A stretch of DNA of 9,942 bases, taken from positions 1 to 9,942 of the forward strand of contig JABJMI010000620.1 of the NCBI GenBank assembly GCA_018659505.1. Reading direction: 5' to 3'. Origin of the DNA: Planctomicrobium sp. Lineage in GTDB: Bacteria > Planctomycetota > Planctomycetia > Planctomycetales > Planctomycetaceae. The position numbers and the translations under genes are program-made. The notes under the pieces are model-generated. The model was not told where the DNA came from. It did no database searches and saw only the letters and a program-made list of their open reading frames with translations. Shown piece by piece: positions 6,139 to 9,942 of the stretch. Within the stretch, counting starts at the first letter, position 1. Every line of letters starts with the position of its first letter.

Positions 6139-6657
6139 CTACTGCACATTGAATTCTTCGAACAAGATGTCAAAGATTCGCTCTTGACCATCGGTAAACA
6201 TGGCAGAGTTGAAATACGTTCTGAGTTCACGTCGTAATAAATTTTGCCCGGCCTTGCCGCGGATCTCATCCAACGTCTTGTCGGAAAGGTGACTTAGCAA
6301 CCAGTTCTTCAAGATCAACTCTTTCTTTGTCAGAAGTTCTTCGACCTCAGGTTTGTCTTTTTCTTTCACTTGCAATGACATTTTGATTCGCAAGTATCGA
6401 TTCATACGACCTTCGTCGAGATTGACAGTCACCTCACCAAACGGAACGTAAGTCATTCCATTTTTGAGCTGGCTCATTTCCGATTCTGGTTGCGGAGAAT
6501 CTTCCACGCTCGCAGCCGCGAAAAGATTGGGCAGGAAGATCGGTAAAGAGACCCCAGCAATCGCTGCGACGAGTAAGAATCCGAATGCTCCAACAAGGCC
6601 GATTCCAGACTTTGGAACTGGTTCCTCTGATTCCGTTTCTGCTTTTTGATTCGCCAT
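6139..6657 (-). CDS. fliL: Flagellar basal-body associated protein FliL
   Basis: FliL is an inner-membrane protein that surrounds and supports the stator units. The 172-residue product has a short polar N-terminus and one membrane segment near residues 18-47 (GIGLVGAFGFLLVAAIAGVS and beyond). The periplasmic domain follows. The family pattern FGEVTVNLDEGRMNRYLRIKMSLQV is visible at about residues 73-97, and the C-terminal end LRTYFNSAMFTDGQERIFDI matches the usual helix and final strand. Length is normal. It is the first gene of the minus-strand group, so its promoter should lie in 6658-7219. The start ATG at 6657 has a GAGAAAG stretch just upstream as a weak ribosome binding site. Confidence 0.92.
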   Translation of the reverse strand: MANQKAETESEEPVPKSGIGLVGAFGFLLVAAIAGVSLPIFLPNLFAAASVEDSPQPESEMSQLKNGMTYVPFGEVTVNLDEGRMNRYLRIKMSLQVKEKDKPEVEELLTKKELILKNWLLSHLSDKTLDEIRGKAGQNLLRRELRTYFNSAMFTDGQERIFDILFEEFNVQ

Positions 6658-6845
6658 TGTCTTTCTCAGTTTTGTCTGGCTTTTGATTCAAGTGAATGAC
6701 AATTTGCCATGCTTTGTTCTTGCACTGTCAGCAAAGAATCGATTCCAGTTGTATCGATCAGTCAGACTTTGACGGTTAGGGAAAAAGTGCGGAGGCAACC
6801 ATAGAATCGCTAGTAGAGTGAGATCGCTTGTATTTGCGAAGATCA

Positions 6846-6867
6846 ACGCATCAGTAATTCGATGCGT
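6846..6867. repeat. ACGCATC/GATGCGT hairpin, 8-base loop
   Basis: ACGCATC (6846-6852) pairs perfectly with GATGCGT (6861-6867). It lies 21 bases from the larger hairpin at 6889-6926, which also has an 8-base loop. Confidence 0.6.
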
Positions 6868-6888
6868 CCGAGAATCTGAAATCTGCAC

Positions 6889-6926
6889 GCGGAAATTGTT
6901 TCCCATAGCGAGGAAACAATTTCCGC
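6889..6926. repeat. Perfect 15-bp inverted repeat with 8-base loop
   Basis: GCGGAAATTGTTTCC (6889-6903) is the exact reverse complement of GGAAACAATTTCCGC (6912-6926); the loop is CATAGCGA. This is the longest perfect local hairpin in the window, sited near the middle of the divergent region. It lacks a T-run on either side, so it is not a standard terminator. It could be an operator for a dimeric regulator, an RNA structure, or a repeat copy. Confidence 0.75.
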
Positions 6927-7092
6927 ATAACCGTTGTGATTAGCTTAATGGTTTCAACTCTCAGAAAAGCTACAAGTCGGGGAACCGTCACAGTTTGCCA
7001 AGGTGAACCACGATACTTTTTAGATTGAAAGCATTCATGGCACGAGGAATGCAACTGATACTTCGAGCAAGATTCATTGTTGCATGGTTAGC

Positions 7093-7112
7093 TGCCCACT
7101 TAACTGTGGGCA
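7093..7112. repeat. TGCCCAC/GTGGGCA hairpin
   Basis: TGCCCAC (7093-7099) pairs perfectly with GTGGGCA (7106-7112) over a 6-base loop. It lies about 110 bases upstream of the flgF start. Confidence 0.6.
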
Positions 7113-7148
7113 ACCCAATGTGCTCTCAATAAATAGCAAATTAACCAT

Positions 7149-7167
7149 GGGACCTGCACCAGGTCCC
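7149..7167. repeat. GGGACCTG/CAGGTCCC hairpin upstream of flgF
   Basis: GGGACCTG (7149-7156) pairs perfectly with CAGGTCCC (7160-7167) over a 3-base loop. It lies 52 bases before the flgF start, so it may be in the 5' leader of the flg operon, where it could act on mRNA stability or translation. A dispersed repeat copy is equally possible. Confidence 0.6.
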
Positions 7168-7219
7168 AAACAACATTCATCCAAAATTTCAACTTCCACC
7201 AACGGGAAAGGATTCCTGC

Positions 7220-7780
7220 ATGCTTCAAGGACTATACGGGGCCTCCATCTCGATGCAGGGAGCGGCTCAACAGCATGAAATGATTGCGAAGAATCTCGCG
7301 CATGCCCAGGTGCCGGGCTATCGTCGCGCTCAAGTTGTTCAGGGAACTTTTCAAGATAGCGTTGATGAATCGGCGGAAGACTTTGCATCCAGATCTTCTT
7401 CTGGAGTTCGTGGAGTTGAAGTCGTTAACGACTTTACCGATGGCTTGATCGAAGCGACGGGTCGACCGTTTGACCTTGCGATCCAGGGGGAAGGTTTCTT
7501 CGTTCTAAAATCGGAGGATGGGCAACCAATCTACACTCGGAATGGCTCCTTCATGGTCAACGAAAAAGGCAAGCTTGTGACCCGGGACGGTCGCGAAGTG
7601 CAAGGCAAAGGTGGTCCAATTGTCATCGAAACAAAAGAAGAAGGCAACGTCGTCTCAATTGATTCGCAAGGACGAATTACGGTCGGGGAATCGGAATTGG
7701 GGCGACTGAAGTTGTCTCGTTTGAAGATCAAAACAAACTCGTCAACGTCGGGACCACACTCTTTCAAGATCCTGACTTGA
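7220..7780 (+). CDS. flgF: FlgF-like flagellar rod protein, main part, frameshifted
   Basis: This encodes a FlgF/FlgG-type proximal rod protein of the basal body. A good ribosome binding site AAAGGA (7207-7212) precedes the ATG at 7220. The N-terminus MLQGLYGASISMQGAAQQHE with IAKNLAHAQVPGYRRAQV is the rod/hook signature, and the core motif PFDLAIQGEGFFVLKSEDGQ with YTRNGSFMVNEKGKLV is clear. After GRITVGESELGRLK (ending near 7711) the frame switches to unrelated sequence and stops at 7778-7780. The expected continuation, VVSFEDQNKLVNVGTTLFQD, lies in the -1 frame. Joining the two gives about 247 residues, the normal size. A one-base deletion (AAGGTT becoming AAGTT) would explain it. Calling it FlgF rather than a second FlgG rests on order before flgG. 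Confidence 0.88.
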   Translation: MLQGLYGASISMQGAAQQHEMIAKNLAHAQVPGYRRAQVVQGTFQDSVDESAEDFASRSSSGVRGVEVVNDFTDGLIEATGRPFDLAIQGEGFFVLKSEDGQPIYTRNGSFMVNEKGKLVTRDGREVQGKGGPIVIETKEEGNVVSIDSQGRITVGESELGRLKLSRLKIKTNSSTSGPHSFKILT

Positions 7781-7962
7781 CAGCTAAAGAAATCAAAGAC
7801 GTTCAGGTTTCAGCGGGACACCTGGAACGTTCGAACGTCCATCCGGTTTTAGAACTTGTCGACATGATCGCTGTGCAACGCAGATACGACGCAGCCGCAC
7901 GGACCATGAAATTGCTGATGAAGACATTGGAACAACGTATTAACCTTCAAAGAGGAAGCTAA
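7711..7962 (+). pseudogene. flgF: FlgF-like C-terminal part in the -1 frame
   Basis: This frame encodes VVSFEDQNKLVNVGTTLFQD and then the conserved end, which includes SNVHPVLELVDMIAVQRRYD and the final coiled-coil helix up to LEQRINLQRGS. This helix is needed for rod proteins to assemble. The frame has no upstream start: it is closed at TGA 7660, and the first possible start is a TTG at 7777, which would miss part of the domain and has no clear ribosome binding site. So this piece is made only by frameshifting, or the shift is a mutation or sequence error. It ends TAA at 7960-7962, one base before flgG. Confidence 0.82.
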
Positions 7963-7963
7963 A

Positions 7964-8761
7964 ATGTTACGCGGACTTTACACAAGTGCCACAGGGATGA
8001 AGGCTCAGGAATTGTTGCTCGATAATACGGCGAACAACCTTGCCAACGTCAATACGACTGGCTTCAAACGGTCTCATCTCGACTTCGCAGATTTGTTGTA
8101 TGCAACGCTTGAACAACCGGGAACTGAAGTCGCAGCCGGGCAGGTTGATCCAACAGGCTTACAAATCGGAAGCGGTGTGCGAGCCAACGGAACATCGAAG
8201 ATTTTTTCAACCGGAACTCTCGAACAAACGAGCAATTCGCTGGATGTTGCCATCGAAGGAGACGGCTTCTTCAAAGTGCAATTACCAAACGGCGAACAAC
8301 GCTATACCCGCGATGGAGCCTTTCGCATCGATAATAATGGTCAAATGGTCACAGCTGGTGGTTACTTGCTCGATGGTGGAATCACAATTCAGGATGGCAT
8401 TAGCCTTTCCAAATTGAGCATCGCAGAAGACGGAACGATCAGCGGTGTTTTAGAAGGTTCACCGCAGTCCGCGATTCAATTGGGACAGCTTCAACTCGCA
8501 AAGTTCTTGAATCCAGCCGGTCTCTCCAGTGAAGGGGGAAACCTCTACGCAGCGACTCCAGCATCAGGCAATGAAGTCCTTTCGAACCCGGGACTCGATG
8601 GAGTCGGCAGACTTCGACAGGGTTTTCTGGAAGGTTCAAATGTCGAAGTTGTCACGGAACTGATCTCGCTCATCTCCGCACAACGAGCATATGAAATCAA
8701 CTCACGAGCCATTCGAGCCGGTGACGAGATGCTCTCAACGACTGCCGACATCGTCAGGTAG
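7964..8761 (+). CDS. flgG: Distal rod protein FlgG
   Basis: FlgG forms the distal rod that passes through the P and L rings. The 265-residue product is intact. It begins MLRGLYTSATGMKAQELLLD and NTANNLANVNTTGFKRS, the rod signature. The core has LDVAIEGDGFFKVQLPNGEQ and YTRDGAFRIDNNGQMV. The end has GFLEGSNVEVVTELISLISA, QRAYEINSRAI and DEMLSTTADIVR, matching FlgG closely. Length is the usual 260-265. AGAGGAAG (7951-7958) precedes the ATG as a strong ribosome binding site inside the end of the flgF-like gene, and the genes are one base apart, so they are probably translated together. Confidence 0.97.
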   Translation: MLRGLYTSATGMKAQELLLDNTANNLANVNTTGFKRSHLDFADLLYATLEQPGTEVAAGQVDPTGLQIGSGVRANGTSKIFSTGTLEQTSNSLDVAIEGDGFFKVQLPNGEQRYTRDGAFRIDNNGQMVTAGGYLLDGGITIQDGISLSKLSIAEDGTISGVLEGSPQSAIQLGQLQLAKFLNPAGLSSEGGNLYAATPASGNEVLSNPGLDGVGRLRQGFLEGSNVEVVTELISLISAQRAYEINSRAIRAGDEMLSTTADIVR

Positions 8762-8822
8762 CTCACGTCTTGACGTTTCGCAGTCGACAACAAGGATCAC
8801 GAGTAGATCTGGGGGGATCTCA

Positions 8823-9866
8823 ATGCGATTTCATGACATATTATTTCTAAACGCTGTGTATTTAAGGCAACAACTTTTGTTGCTGACAGTTGTTTTTAAC
8901 ATACTAACAATGAACGGCATCGTCTCCGCAGCGGAGCCAGTGATCTCAGTCAAATTGCTGACGAGGATCCAGGTCGATCCCGGACTCGTTAGGCTCTCTG
9001 ATGTTGCTGTCATCGCTGGACGAGACGAGCCCGCAGTTCGTTCTATCTCTGACCTTGATTTATGTCACCTGCAAACAGGTGATGAGAAAAGACTCACCCG
9101 CGCGTTCCTGGAACTTCGACTTTCGCTTGCCGTTGTCCATGCTAGGAATGTTCGTTGGTCAGGGAGTCAGTCGGTCATTGTTACGACCGATCAATCACCC
9201 GAAAAGTTGCTGTTGCAAGTAGAGCAAGAGATTGAAAACAAAATCTCGCATCATCTCGATAGACCGCTAGAAGATATCCGAATTCGCTTCCTACGTCCGT
9301 TAGAAGACGTGTTTGTTGATGAGGTCAATCACGACGCGGAACTCATGCCTGAAGTGGTGATCAGCGATGAACAGCCCATCGGACGGAAAACTATTGAAGT
9401 CCGTTTACTGAATGATCGCAATGTCATTTCGTCTCGATCAGTGTCGCTTGAAATTTCAGTTAAGCAATCAGAATTACGTGTCAAAGAACTGATCAATCGT
9501 AATGAATTGATTGGTTCCGAAAATGTGTATGTCTTTGATAGTTTCGTGACGTCGCTGCAAGATCAAGTTTTACCAGCTGATGTTTATGGACGCCTCGCAC
9601 GTCGAAACTTGCGAGTTGGTGAACGGCTCGACCTATCAGACCTCCAACCGGAACTGAAAACTGTTCCGCAAGAAATTGTCGTTCGACCGCGTGACGCTAT
9701 TCGCTTAATCGCAAGACATAAAAACCTGGAATACGTTGTCCCGCAAGCGGAAGCAATGCAATCCGGCGAAATCGGTCAAATCATCAAAGTCAAAAACTTG
9801 CAATCAAATCGCGTCGTCCACGCAAGGCTTGTCAGCCACGACGAAGCGGTTGTCGACTTGCAGTAG
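8823..9866 (+). CDS. flgA: Flagellar P-ring assembly chaperone FlgA
   Basis: FlgA is a periplasmic chaperone for FlgI, the P-ring subunit. The ATG at 8823 follows a G-rich GGGGGGAT site. A longer reading from 8691 overlaps flgG and adds a polar, unlikely N-terminus. The 347-residue product has a signal peptide (about residues 1-40: LLLLTVVFNIL... with likely cleavage near VSA-AEP). The C-terminal half has the FlgA-type SAF-like segment, including VLPADVYGRLARRNLRVGER and LDLSDL, then EIGQIIKVKNLQSNRVVHAR near the end. It is longer than the enterobacterial protein (about 220), with an extra N-terminal domain that resembles nothing I can name. The order flgG-flgA-(flgH) supports the call. Confidence 0.85.
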   Translation: MRFHDILFLNAVYLRQQLLLLTVVFNILTMNGIVSAAEPVISVKLLTRIQVDPGLVRLSDVAVIAGRDEPAVRSISDLDLCHLQTGDEKRLTRAFLELRLSLAVVHARNVRWSGSQSVIVTTDQSPEKLLLQVEQEIENKISHHLDRPLEDIRIRFLRPLEDVFVDEVNHDAELMPEVVISDEQPIGRKTIEVRLLNDRNVISSRSVSLEISVKQSELRVKELINRNELIGSENVYVFDSFVTSLQDQVLPADVYGRLARRNLRVGERLDLSDLQPELKTVPQEIVVRPRDAIRLIARHKNLEYVVPQAEAMQSGEIGQIIKVKNLQSNRVVHARLVSHDEAVVDLQ

Positions 9867-9909
9867 TCAATCATTTTGAATCAAAATTCATCGACAAGAG
9901 GTCAACATC

Positions 9910-9942
9910 GTGAGAACTCTATCACTACCAAACATTAGCTTC
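9910..9942 (+). CDS. flgH: Start of a downstream gene, probably flgH (L-ring protein)
   Basis: A GTG at 9910 opens an 11-codon frame to the window edge (VRTLSLPNISF). AAGAGG (9896-9901) stands eight bases upstream as a good ribosome binding site, and the gene follows flgA by about 43 bases on the same strand. The name is inferred only from the common order flgG-flgA-flgH-flgI; the residues are too few to identify. Confidence 0.4.
   Translation, partial: MRTLSLPNISF

Larger units (their letters stand above)
6658..7219. promoter_or_regulatory. Divergent intergenic region between the fli and flg operons
   Basis: No believable gene lies in these 562 bases; the open frames present lack family features and cross palindromes. 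Promoters for the minus-strand fliL group and the plus-strand flgF group must lie here or further away. I could not identify a convincing sigma-28, sigma-54 or sigma-70 site by eye. The region holds four perfect hairpins, listed separately, which may be regulatory or REP-like. Confidence 0.5.

Noticed and set aside
6691..6740. A sigma-54 promoter upstream of fliL (TGGCA-like string on the minus strand)
   Set aside because: The second half of the consensus (TTGC at the right distance) is missing, so I do not call it.
6688..7054. Two short minus-strand frames in the divergent region
   Set aside because: They cross the palindromes, lack good starts and family features, and overlap each other.

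Overview
The window is a flagellar gene block from a Gram-negative-type bacterium, most plausibly a planctomycete. The taxonomic guess is an inference. It rests on the divergent fli/flg layout, moderate base composition, weak Shine-Dalgarno sites, and gaps filled with short palindromic repeats of a kind I associate with planctomycete genomes.

The left two thirds reads on the minus strand, from right to left: fliL, fliM, fliN, fliO, fliP, then flhA (in two pieces), a small two-helix membrane protein, and at the left edge the first 38 codons of a probable FliA (sigma-28) sigma factor. The right third reads on the plus strand: a flgF-like rod gene (broken by a frameshift), flgG, flgA, and the first codons of what is probably flgH. 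A gene-free divergent region at 6658-7219 separates the two groups and carries four perfect hairpins.

These genes serve one machine. FliM and FliN form the switch/C-ring, and FliL is a stator-associated membrane protein. FliO, FliP and FlhA belong to the export gate. FlgF and FlgG build the rod, and FlgA helps assemble the P-ring. FliA would switch on late flagellar genes.

Three features stand out. First, flhA has one in-frame TAA at a position where relatives carry an acidic residue, with the reading frame and family similarity continuing straight past it. Second, the flgF-like gene changes frame by -1 near 7708-7714, so its conserved C-terminus lies in another frame. Third, fliQ, fliR and flhB, usually found between fliP and flhA, are absent; that gap holds only dispersed repeats. 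Either the locus is decaying, or the sequence has point errors, or translation is recoded; the sequence alone cannot decide. I did not find a clearly new multi-gene system.
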